Position numbers and translations under genes: made by a program. Of a DNA stretch of 64,000 bases, positions 9,678 to 16,981 are shown one piece after another (the stretch's first letter is position 1; each line of letters starts with the position of its first letter). Under the pieces are notes generated by a model. It was not told the DNA's origin, did no database searches, and was given only the letters and a program-made list of their open reading frames with translations. The stretch is from Mycolicibacterium poriferae (GTDB lineage Bacteria > Actinomycetota > Actinomycetes > Mycobacteriales > Mycobacteriaceae): positions 5,332,001 through 5,396,000 of the forward strand of contig NZ_AP022570.1 of NCBI RefSeq assembly GCF_010728325.1, given 5' to 3'.

Positions 9678-10097
9678 TCAGGTAGTCGCCCGGCGCCGCT
9701 GTATCAGCGCGGCACCCACCTGATAGAGCGGCACGCAGGACCAGACGATCAGCAGGGAGATCATCAAACCCATCGGATAATCACGATCCAGGACCGTCGG
9801 GTTGTCAGGCTTGGCACCGGGAGTGTCGAAAACCGGAACCGCAAGAAGTATCAGCGTCGCCGAACACAGAGCAGCGACGGCTACGGGTGGCCACCAGCTC
9901 CCCCTGACCAGCCGGCGCCCCGTGTATCCGAGTACTGCACTGAGCGGCGCGAACACGAAGTCGTGGACGATGACTGCACCTCCCGCCCACACCGCGATCA
10001 GCACAATGGTCCGCAACGGCAGATCGAGGACCAGCACCGCCCCATAGGCCATCACCGTCACACCGGCGACAAACAGCAAGATTCTGGGTGCGGTCAT
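9678..10097 (-). CDS. Small four-helix membrane protein coupled to the molybdo-oxidoreductase
   Basis: A 139-residue protein with four hydrophobic segments (ILLFVAGVTVMAYGAVLVL, TIVLIAVWAGGAVIVHDFVF, VAVAALCSATLILLAVPVF, GLMISLLIVWSCVPLYQVG). The frame stays open far upstream, but ATG 10097 is the natural start because it overlaps the stop of the upstream oxidoreductase gene by 4 nt (ATGA). It is therefore probably a subunit or assembly partner of that membrane enzyme. The single His in VHDFVF is not enough to claim heme binding. No family recognised. Confidence 0.65.
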   Translation of the reverse strand: MTAPRILLFVAGVTVMAYGAVLVLDLPLRTIVLIAVWAGGAVIVHDFVFAPLSAVLGYTGRRLVRGSWWPPVAVAALCSATLILLAVPVFDTPGAKPDNPTVLDRDYPMGLMISLLIVWSCVPLYQVGAALIQRRRATT

Positions 10098-11218
10098 ACC
10101 GACGCCACCTCGATCCGGGAGAGCCACTTCGTCTGCAGCACCCCGGGGCGGGTCGCAGCGATCAGTCGGCACGGGTACCCGTGGTCGATGTGCAAGGCTT
10201 CTCCGTTGAGCTGCAATGCAATCAAGGTCTTGGAGTCGCGCGCGTGGGACGCAGGCAGGACCGTCCTCGAGTACGGCCCAGGCGGTTCCAGCGAGACCAT
10301 CCGGACATCGGCGTCCTCCAATCCGCCCACGGCGGCGACGAGATCGGAGAGAACGACGCCAGTCCATTCGGCATCGGCGCTCCAGCCTTCCACGCACGCA
10401 ATAGGGAGTCGGTGAGTGGCCTGCGGCATGGCCTGCAGCTCGGCAAGCGTGAATTGCCGAGCTGTTTCGCCGTTCACGACACTGAGCGTGTAGTCGGGGG
10501 CGCGTGCGGACTGAAGAACTCCCGCGGCCGCAGCCGACCGATTGACCGGAACGCCCTGCGGCCCTTCTCCTGACCTGGGTGCCAGCACCGCGAATCTGCG
10601 CAGCCACGGAATCGTCTGACCCGCCGTGACCAGGGTGGCGACACCGACGGCAAGACCTGCTCCCACCAGCACGGTCCTTCTCGACGCACCCACGGTCCCA
10701 CCGTCGGCGACGTCTCCGATCGGTTCGCCGAGCGCGCGCCTGATCACCGGGAGCTTCACGCCGATGTGGACGAGCACCGCACCCGCAGCCACATAGGACA
10801 TCGCGTAATGCGCAGTCGGGAAGAAGAACCCGAACACGTACCACTGCGCGATGTTGAGCAGTCCGGTGACCAACTGGAAGATCAGCGCAGCGACGAGAAC
10901 GAGGATCGACATCCGCTCCAATTGTCGGACGGGGCCGCCGATCAGGGGCCGCTCGAACAATTTCGGCCAGACCGACCACAGCTTGACCACCAGAAGCGGT
11001 ATCGCAGCGATGCCGCTGATCACGTGAAGACCTTGGGTGAAGCGGTAGAGCCACACCGGCCGCGTCGGCCACCAGAACCACGGCTGCGGATGCTGGATGA
11101 AGTGGCTGATCAACCCCGTCACGAAGCACACCGCAACGGCGACGCCCAGCCACATGCCCACTCGGACCGTCACAGCCGTACTGCGAAGTTCCGAGAACCT
11201 GGGTTCGCGTACGGTCAC
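10094..11218 (-). CDS. Membrane-anchored molybdopterin-dependent oxidoreductase (sulfite-oxidase fold) fused to a cytochrome b561-like domain
   Basis: A 374-residue fusion. Residues about 15-160 hold four to five membrane helices with conserved His positions (SHFIQHP, QGLHVISG, AHYAMSYV, VLVHIGVK) like a di-heme cytochrome b561-type anchor. A fifth helix follows a twin-Arg stretch, SRRTVLVGAGLAVG. The C-terminal 170 residues resemble the Mo-pterin domain of sulfite-oxidase/MsrP proteins. The Cys in PIACVEGWS is the expected Mo ligand, and the NGEALHIDHGYPCRLIAA strand is typical. Electrons would pass between the quinone pool and an extracytoplasmic substrate. It is followed by an ATGA-coupled small membrane protein. 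Substrate unknown. Confidence 0.78.
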   Translation of the reverse strand: MTVREPRFSELRSTAVTVRVGMWLGVAVAVCFVTGLISHFIQHPQPWFWWPTRPVWLYRFTQGLHVISGIAAIPLLVVKLWSVWPKLFERPLIGGPVRQLERMSILVLVAALIFQLVTGLLNIAQWYVFGFFFPTAHYAMSYVAAGAVLVHIGVKLPVIRRALGEPIGDVADGGTVGASRRTVLVGAGLAVGVATLVTAGQTIPWLRRFAVLAPRSGEGPQGVPVNRSAAAAGVLQSARAPDYTLSVVNGETARQFTLAELQAMPQATHRLPIACVEGWSADAEWTGVVLSDLVAAVGGLEDADVRMVSLEPPGPYSRTVLPASHARDSKTLIALQLNGEALHIDHGYPCRLIAATRPGVLQTKWLSRIEVASV

Positions 11219-11656
11219 CGCGGACCCGCCCCGGTGAACCGTGACGGCTGCGCGGGACGTGGATCGGTTCTCGTTTCCATGTCGTTCTCCTGCAGTTCGG
11301 AAGCTGCGTCATCGTGACAGCGCTGCGGCGAATCGGTTCGCATCGAGATTCAGAATGTACTGCCCGATACATTCTGTGTACTTTCTAGTACAGAAATGTC
11401 GCCTCGGCAAGGGAACGGGCATCGGCGTGATAGTCGCGCCGACAACAGTCCGCGCACGAGCCACTGTCGGACGCATAGTGGAGCCGGCCTGCGATCTCAT
11501 TGGCGCGCAGGGCATCCGATCCATCCGTACCCGCCGGAACGCACACCCACCTTTGGCAGGTTGCAGCAACGCACGCGTATGACAGCGGCGTGCGCTTCGC
11601 GCGTGGGCTGCGGGGCGTTGGACTAAGAGACCGAAGGCCGATCTGGGCGGCGTACT
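11219..11656. other. Intergenic region of 438 bp without a supportable gene
   Basis: It lies between the nitrilase stop and the start of the molybdo-oxidoreductase, both on the minus strand. Short open frames here have no recognisable protein and poor codon character. The only clear structure is a pair of palindromes at 11353-11392, described separately. The region is visibly richer in A/T than its surroundings around 11300-11400, as expected for a promoter. Confidence 0.6.
11353..11392. promoter_or_regulatory. Two adjacent palindromes, candidate operators of the molybdo-oxidoreductase operon
   Basis: Palindrome one is GAATGTA (11353-11359), 8 nt, TACATTC (11368-11374). Palindrome two is TGTACT (11377-11382), TTCT, AGTACA (11387-11392). 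Both have the size and symmetry of TetR- or GntR-type operators. They lie 135-175 bp upstream of the minus-strand start at 11218, with a nearest edge 97 bp from the convergent side of the nitrilase gene. No regulator gene is adjacent, so the binding protein is unknown. Confidence 0.5.
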
Positions 11657-12616
11657 TCAGTCGGTGAAAGTCGCAAGAGACTGACGCCGCCGGTCGACGA
11701 CCAACCGGGTGACGTCGGGGCGGCCGTAGTGGCCGGCAGGGTCGAAATTCTGGCGCTCGCGGCGCACTTCGCCATGATCCAGCGTCGCGACTGTCAAACC
11801 CTCCGTGGAGTCGATGGGGTCGATGACCCAGCTGCCATCTGGCGCAGCGATGCATGTTCCACCGGTACTCACCTGCTCGTCGCTGGCATCACGCATGATC
11901 TCAGCGCCTGGCATGGTGTCTGGTATGCCGTCTCGGCGCAGCACGCCCGACACCGATATCACGTAGGAGCGCGACTCGAGCGCGATGAACCTGGTGATGT
12001 CCGCGGTGTCGTAGACGTCACCGGGCCACAGCGCAATGTGGAGATCCTCGCCTTGGGCGTACAACGATGTGCGCGACAACGGCATCCAGTTCTCCCAGCA
12101 GTTGAGCGTGCCAAAGGTGAACGGCGGCAGGTGGTGCGTCACAAGCCCGTTGCCGTCGCCGTTGGCCCAACTCAACCGCTCTTCGTAGGTGGGGGTGAGC
12201 TTGCGGTGCACGGAGGCGATCTCACCGTCCGCGTTGACGGTCACCGCCGAGCAGTAGATGCTGTGGCCTCCGCGATCCGCCGGCCGTTCAGCCACCCCGA
12301 GTACGACCGCGGTGCCGCCCCGCCGTGCTGCTTCGCGTACGCCGTCGAGATGACCGGCTTCGATCTGAACGGCTTCCTGCAAGTAGAGCGAATGGATCTC
12401 CCGTTGGAGGTCGGAATTGAACTTCGCGCCGTCCGTCCGACCGAGCCAGAACGGATAGCCGGGTACGACAGTTTCTCCGAATACGACGAGCTTGCACCCT
12501 CGCGCGGCAGCCTCGTCGACATAGTCCTCGACCTTTGCCAGCGTCGCCGCACGGTCCAGGAATGCAGGCGCCATCTGCACGGCACCGACGACCAGCGTCT
12601 GATCCACATGGGCCAT
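11657..12616 (-). CDS. Nitrilase-family carbon-nitrogen hydrolase
   Basis: A 319-residue protein with the complete Glu-Lys-Cys triad of the nitrilase superfamily: E48 in FGETVVPGYP, K139 in HRKLTPTYEERL, and C173 in LNCWENWMPL. The CWEN context and the HRKL-TPTY motif fit branch-1 nitrilases, which convert a nitrile to the acid plus ammonia, better than amidases. The start at 12616 is chosen for its GAGAGG ribosome binding site; the frame extends about 100 nt further upstream. It lies 43 nt after the HisD-like gene and probably shares its transcript, as part of a LysR-associated catabolic cluster with a permease. Confidence 0.85.
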   Translation of the reverse strand: MAHVDQTLVVGAVQMAPAFLDRAATLAKVEDYVDEAAARGCKLVVFGETVVPGYPFWLGRTDGAKFNSDLQREIHSLYLQEAVQIEAGHLDGVREAARRGGTAVVLGVAERPADRGGHSIYCSAVTVNADGEIASVHRKLTPTYEERLSWANGDGNGLVTHHLPPFTFGTLNCWENWMPLSRTSLYAQGEDLHIALWPGDVYDTADITRFIALESRSYVISVSGVLRRDGIPDTMPGAEIMRDASDEQVSTGGTCIAAPDGSWVIDPIDSTEGLTVATLDHGEVRRERQNFDPAGHYGRPDVTRLVVDRRRQSLATFTD

Positions 12617-12659
12617 CGTCTTGCCTCTCGATCGATCCCTCGTTGAAACGTCACGCATT

Positions 12660-13994
12660 TCACTCCACACTCGCGGGCTCAGCGTAGACGGCCAGCCTGC
12701 GTGTTGCGGTGGCACTGTGGGCGGCCATGCCCTCCGAGTCGGAGATGATCTGGACGGCTCTGGCCAGCGCGGGCGTGGCCGCGCGGGTGACCCGCTGGTA
12801 GGTCAGCGGCTTGAGATATCGCGACACCGAGAGACCGGCGCTGTGCTTTGCGCCGCCAGCCGTGGGGAGCACGTGATTGGTGCCCGCCATGCCCTTGTCA
12901 GAGTATGCGACGGTGCTCCACGGCCCCAAGAAAATCGAACCGTAGTTGCGCAACCGATTGTGATACCAATCGTCCTCTGCGGTGATGACTTCGAGGTGCT
13001 CCGGCGCGAGATCGTCCATGAGCAACGCGGCTGTCTCTCGGTCTGCGGCAACGGTGACCACTCCGTAGTCACGCCACGCGGCGCCCGCGATCGACGCGGT
13101 CGACAGACCCTGCAGCTGGCGCTCGATCGCTGCGATCACCGCCAGCCCATGGGCCTCGGAGGTGGTGACGAGCGCAGCCGGCGAGTTCGCGCCATGCTCG
13201 GCTTGACCGAGTAGGTCGGCGGCGACGAGCTCGGGGTCGGCGGAATCGTCCGCGAGCACAGCAACCTCCGATGGGCCGGCGAGCAGGTCGATGGCCACCG
13301 TGCCGAACAGCTGACGCTTCGCCTCGGCGACATACGCGTTGCCCGCACCGACGAGCATGTCGACGGGAAGCTCACCGAGCAGGCCAAATGCCATGGCCGC
13401 TAGCGCCTGCACGCCACCGAGCACGAACACCCGGTCGACGCCGGAGAGATGAGCGGCATAGACGACCGCGTTGTTGGCGCTTCCATCGGGCTGAGGCGGC
13501 GTGCAGGCGATGACTGTGGAGACATCGGCAGCCTTGGCCACCCCGACCGTCATGAAAGCTGACGCAGTCAGCGGGAAACGCCCCGCGGGCAGATACGCGC
13601 CGACCCTGGCCACGGGAACGTAGCGAGTCCCTGTGACCAGCCCCGGGCAAAGCTCGGTCTCGAAACCGACGAGATGGGAGCGCTGTTCGTGAGCGAAAGC
13701 CTGGGTGCGCTCGGCGCCGAGCTCGATGGCCTGCCGAAGATCGGGGGGCAGTCGGTCGCCGCTCGCCGCAATGTCGCGGGCGCAGAGTTCGAAATCGTCT
13801 CGGTCGTCGTTGTCGAGTGCGCGACTGAAGTCGCGCACGGCATCGAGGCCTCTGCTCTCGATCTCACGGAGCATCGTGGTGACGGTATCGATCACCGCGG
13901 GGTCGCGCTGCGCGGCGGGCGCATCGACCAGGGGTCGTTTGAGGTGGTGAAACCTGCCTTCCAAGCGCCCCAGGAGGAAAGGAGAATAACGCAT
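12660..13994 (-). CDS. Histidinol-dehydrogenase-family alcohol dehydrogenase (HisD/HpsN-like)
   Basis: A 444-residue member of the HisD family, outside any histidine operon. Zn ligands and catalytic residues are kept: Gln and His in GQAEHGANS, Glu-His in APEHLEV, Asp in YSDKGMAGTNHVLPT, and His in SEGMAAHSA. NAD-binding stretches such as RVGAYLPAGRFPLTASA are also present. The sequence is closer to sulfopropanediol dehydrogenase-like paralogues than to biosynthetic HisD, so it probably oxidises some alcohol to a carboxylate in two NAD-dependent steps. The start at Met 13994 gives normal family length; the open frame runs further upstream without a good start. Upstream is a permease gene, downstream a nitrilase. 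Confidence 0.82.
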   Translation of the reverse strand: MRYSPFLLGRLEGRFHHLKRPLVDAPAAQRDPAVIDTVTTMLREIESRGLDAVRDFSRALDNDDRDDFELCARDIAASGDRLPPDLRQAIELGAERTQAFAHEQRSHLVGFETELCPGLVTGTRYVPVARVGAYLPAGRFPLTASAFMTVGVAKAADVSTVIACTPPQPDGSANNAVVYAAHLSGVDRVFVLGGVQALAAMAFGLLGELPVDMLVGAGNAYVAEAKRQLFGTVAIDLLAGPSEVAVLADDSADPELVAADLLGQAEHGANSPAALVTTSEAHGLAVIAAIERQLQGLSTASIAGAAWRDYGVVTVAADRETAALLMDDLAPEHLEVITAEDDWYHNRLRNYGSIFLGPWSTVAYSDKGMAGTNHVLPTAGGAKHSAGLSVSRYLKPLTYQRVTRAATPALARAVQIISDSEGMAAHSATATRRLAVYAEPASVE

Positions 13995-14356
13995 GGATCT
14001 GACCGTAAAGACACCTCGAGCGCGGCACCAGAGAGTGATTGCCGGCACCAAGCAGAGGTTTAGGCTATGCCGAGCTCGCGACGGACGGGCCCAGACGCAA
14101 ACTCGGAAAAAATCCCTCGAAGGAGCGGCCACGCGCTACGAGGCAGCATCGCGGGGTTTCGAGCGGCCACATCACTGATCGGCAGAGATCACGGCTCACT
14201 GCGCCACCACCGAACGCTCGGAGTCCACCCCGCCACGGCAACGGTGCCAGAGCTAGAACAGATCCGCCCCACCGGCTCCGACGTAGCAACCGCAGCAGCA
14301 CAACGGCTCTGCCGCGAGAGTGTGACCGGTCGCTGTACCGAGACTGTCCGCGGGAG
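13995..14356. other. Gap of 362 bp between permease and HisD-like genes, no gene seen
   Basis: Both flanking genes run on the minus strand. Long open frames cross this stretch on the plus strand, but they belong to the antisense of the permease gene. I found no protein I can support, no strong hairpin and no repeat. The gap leaves room for a separate minus-strand promoter driving the HisD-like and nitrilase genes. Confidence 0.5.
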
Positions 14357-15880
14357 TCAGGGGACGATGTCGTCGTGGCGCTGCGCAGACACGCGCTCGC
14401 CGGTTGCGGAGCTCGCTGCAGTCCTGCGCGCGAGGGCGTATTTCGGACCCGCCTTCGAGTCGGCGATACGTGTCCTCAAGATGACCAGCCACCAGGCACC
14501 CGCCACCGCCATCGTCACGACGAAGACAATCGCGTTCGCCCGGAAGTCTGGGAGAAAGAGCAGGGCCGACATGACAGATCCGAACACCACCAGGCCTGTC
14601 AGGTAGACCGGCACCCGGAATCGGCCGAGATCGAAGATTCCCGGCAGTCCAGCGGGAATCCGGCTGCGCGCGTTGGCAAAGAGAAGTCCGCCGGTGGTGA
14701 GCAGATAGACACAGAAGAATCCGAGAGCCGACATTCCGATGATGTAGGAGAAGGTCCGCTCGCTCGCCAGCGCCGACAGCAGGAGTGCAAACGAGACCAG
14801 CCCGGTTGCCCACACCGCATTTGTCGGCACCTTGTGGGTAGTCGACACTCGGCGAAGCAGGTGCGACCCGGGCAGCATGTTGTCTCGACCGAGGGCATAC
14901 ACCAGACGAGTGGCAACGAGCATGCTCGCGAGCACGCACACCAGGATGTTCGTCAGCGCCAATGCGATCACGAGCTTCGCGAACCACGGCGAAACCTGTT
15001 GAGCGAAAAGGTCGGCGATCGGCGATGCGCTCTCGGACAGTGTGGCGGGGTCCTTGATGACCAGGAGGAAGACGACATACATGAAGAACTCGACCGCCGA
15101 CGCTGCCCCGAGTGCCAGGAACATGGTGCGCGGGATGGTGCGGCGCGCGTTCTTCGTCTCCTCCGCGACATCGGCTGCCGCCTCGACTCCGACCAGTCCG
15201 AAGATGCAACCGAGGCTTGCGGTCAGCCAGACGATGACATAGGGCGATGTCGATTCAGCAGCTGCGCCGCCGGAGAAGAGGAAGTCGATGGCCTGGTGCT
15301 CGTCGGAGACAAAGAACGCGACGACTGCGATGAACGCGGTAGCGCCGATCGTGACGACGAGTTCCAACGCAACACCGATGTTGTTCAGCATGGTGGCGAG
15401 TTTCACGCCATAGACGTTGATGAGCACACACAGCAGTACCACCGCAATCGCGGTGAATATCTGTGCTTGAGTGGTCATCTCGATGCCCAAGAGGCTGCCG
15501 ATGTATCCGGACATGACGAAGGCGACACCGGTGAAGCCACTGATGAATCCGACGGCCCCGGCAAAACCAGTGAACCATCCGAGGCCGGGGTTGACCAGCC
15601 GGCTGGTCCATTGATACGCGTAACCGGCCAGCGGAAGCTTGCCAACCAGATCCGCGGCGATGAGCGCCCACACGAAGAACACGGCAACTGCGAGCGGGAA
15701 AGTCCAGATGAAGGCTGGGCCGGCGGTGTTCAACCCGAACCCGAAGCCGGAGAATACCGCTGTGGTCGCGCTGATGACCGAGAAGCCCAAGAAGAACGAC
15801 GAGACGCCGCCCACCGACCGGCTCAGTTTCTGGGTGTATCCCAACTCGCCGAGTTGGCGGTCCTCCTCCGAGCTGTCCAT
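14357..15880 (-). CDS. APC-superfamily amino acid/amine permease
   Basis: A 507-residue membrane protein with about 12 hydrophobic segments. The N-terminal signature LGYTQKLSRSVGGVSSFFLGFSVIS continues into a glycine-rich first helix, and GVEAAADVAEETKNARRTIPRTM follows helix 6. Both are typical of the amino acid/choline transporter family of APC permeases. It would import an amino acid, amine or related nitrogen compound across the cytoplasmic membrane. It heads the minus-strand cluster with the HisD-like dehydrogenase and nitrilase and diverges from a LysR regulator, so its substrate is probably what those enzymes degrade. Confidence 0.85.
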   Translation of the reverse strand: MDSSEEDRQLGELGYTQKLSRSVGGVSSFFLGFSVISATTAVFSGFGFGLNTAGPAFIWTFPLAVAVFFVWALIAADLVGKLPLAGYAYQWTSRLVNPGLGWFTGFAGAVGFISGFTGVAFVMSGYIGSLLGIEMTTQAQIFTAIAVVLLCVLINVYGVKLATMLNNIGVALELVVTIGATAFIAVVAFFVSDEHQAIDFLFSGGAAAESTSPYVIVWLTASLGCIFGLVGVEAAADVAEETKNARRTIPRTMFLALGAASAVEFFMYVVFLLVIKDPATLSESASPIADLFAQQVSPWFAKLVIALALTNILVCVLASMLVATRLVYALGRDNMLPGSHLLRRVSTTHKVPTNAVWATGLVSFALLLSALASERTFSYIIGMSALGFFCVYLLTTGGLLFANARSRIPAGLPGIFDLGRFRVPVYLTGLVVFGSVMSALLFLPDFRANAIVFVVTMAVAGAWWLVILRTRIADSKAGPKYALARRTAASSATGERVSAQRHDDIVP

Positions 15881-15997
15881 CGCGAAATCTCCTCATCGTG
15901 CACGTCGCTGTCGTGGCTGGTCTCGGGTTTGCAGCCTAAGAACGACATTGGGAGAGGACAACCTTGTGAATTCCACCGACTGCTATCGTGTTGTGCT
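15881..15997. promoter_or_regulatory. Divergent promoter region between permease and LysR genes
   Basis: This is a 117-bp spacer between two divergent starts, the usual position for LysR control of both sides. TATCGT at 15984-15989 lies 8 nt before the LysR ATG and fits a mycobacterial -10 element of a leaderless transcript. No clear T-N11-A dyad could be fixed by eye. Confidence 0.45.
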
Positions 15998-16942
15998 ATG
16001 GCTTTGTCGCTGATCCAGCTGCGCGTGTTTGTGACCGCCGCGCGCAGCGGCTCCTTCACCGCCGCGGCCAAAGAGCTGTACATGTCACAACCCACCGTCT
16101 CGGAGACGATCAGAAGAGTCGAGCAGCACTATGGCACACCACTTTTCGTACGAGGTGCGCGGAGGTTGATACTGACTGCCCCTGGCGAAGAGCTGATACC
16201 GCTTGCAGAGCAAACACTGGCAGCCGCCGACGCGGCCGATCGTGCTCTGAAGGCAGTCACCGGATTGCAGGGTGGCGTGGCTTCGTTCGGGTTGCTGCGC
16301 AACGCAAAACACTATGCGATGGCTGATCTGTTGACGTCGTTTCACACCCGCTACCCCAACGTCCGACTTCGGGTCGTCGGCGTGAACTCCGCTGATGTCG
16401 CCGACATGGTGCGCGACGGAAGCCTCGAAGCCGGGCTCGTCGTACTGCCGGTGGACACTCACGAACTGCGTGTGACACCGCTGTTCAAGGACGAGGTGGT
16501 GTTCGCGACTTCCCAGTCCTGGCGCACCGAGGCCGTCTCCATCGACGATCTCGCTGAGGCGAAGCTGATCCTGTACGACGCTCACGCGGGATGGCGCGAC
16601 CCCACCCGCCGACAACTCGCCGAGCGCGCGCTGCTCAAGGGTCTCGAGCTGAACCCGCTGATCGAAGTCGAACAAGTCGACACGGCACTGGATCTCGTTG
16701 CCGCGGGAGCAGGAGAGACGTTTGTCTCGAGGGCAGTGTCTGTCTCGCCGATCGCGCCACCGGGCGTGAAGTACCTGCCATTCTCAGAGCCGCTCTACGA
16801 CACCGTCGCCCTGATCCAGAAAGAGTCGGCGATCTTGTCCCCCGCGACCAAGGAGCTGGCACGGCTGGCGCGAGAAACCATTGCAGACTTTCGTTCGGAC
16901 GACATGCCGGAACCGCGATACATCGAATCACCGGAGGCCTGA
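15998..16942 (+). CDS. LysR-family transcriptional regulator
   Basis: A 314-residue protein with an N-terminal winged helix (residues about 3-62: LIQLRVFVTAARSGSFTAAA, then SQPTVSETIRRVEQHYGTPLF). A two-lobed periplasmic-binding-like effector domain follows. The frame is open far upstream, but only from ATG 15998 does LysR homology begin, and the upstream part is antisense to the permease gene. The divergent arrangement with the permease/dehydrogenase/nitrilase cluster suggests it controls that cluster in response to the pathway substrate or an intermediate. Confidence 0.86.
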   Translation: MALSLIQLRVFVTAARSGSFTAAAKELYMSQPTVSETIRRVEQHYGTPLFVRGARRLILTAPGEELIPLAEQTLAAADAADRALKAVTGLQGGVASFGLLRNAKHYAMADLLTSFHTRYPNVRLRVVGVNSADVADMVRDGSLEAGLVVLPVDTHELRVTPLFKDEVVFATSQSWRTEAVSIDDLAEAKLILYDAHAGWRDPTRRQLAERALLKGLELNPLIEVEQVDTALDLVAAGAGETFVSRAVSVSPIAPPGVKYLPFSEPLYDTVALIQKESAILSPATKELARLARETIADFRSDDMPEPRYIESPEA

Positions 16943-16981
16943 CCGTCTACCTCGGTTGGCTGCCGGCAGCGCATGGGCGCG

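Noticed and set aside
9678..11372. A single 564-residue minus-strand protein covering the whole stretch
   Set aside because: Only the last 139 codons look like a membrane protein; the rest is antisense-frame noise across the molybdo-oxidoreductase gene, which is itself in another frame.
11309..11569. Possible 86-residue minus-strand gene in the 11.2-11.7 kb gap
   Set aside because: No recognisable protein, no ribosome binding site, and it overlaps the palindromes and likely promoter.
12660..13994. Biosynthetic histidinol dehydrogenase (hisD) of the histidine pathway
   Set aside because: No other histidine gene nearby, and the sequence resembles HpsN-like paralogues next to a permease and nitrilase.
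14039..16942. A 967-codon open frame on the plus strand
   Set aside because: Its first two thirds are antisense to the permease gene and have no protein-like composition. Only the last 314 codons, from ATG 15998, are the LysR regulator.
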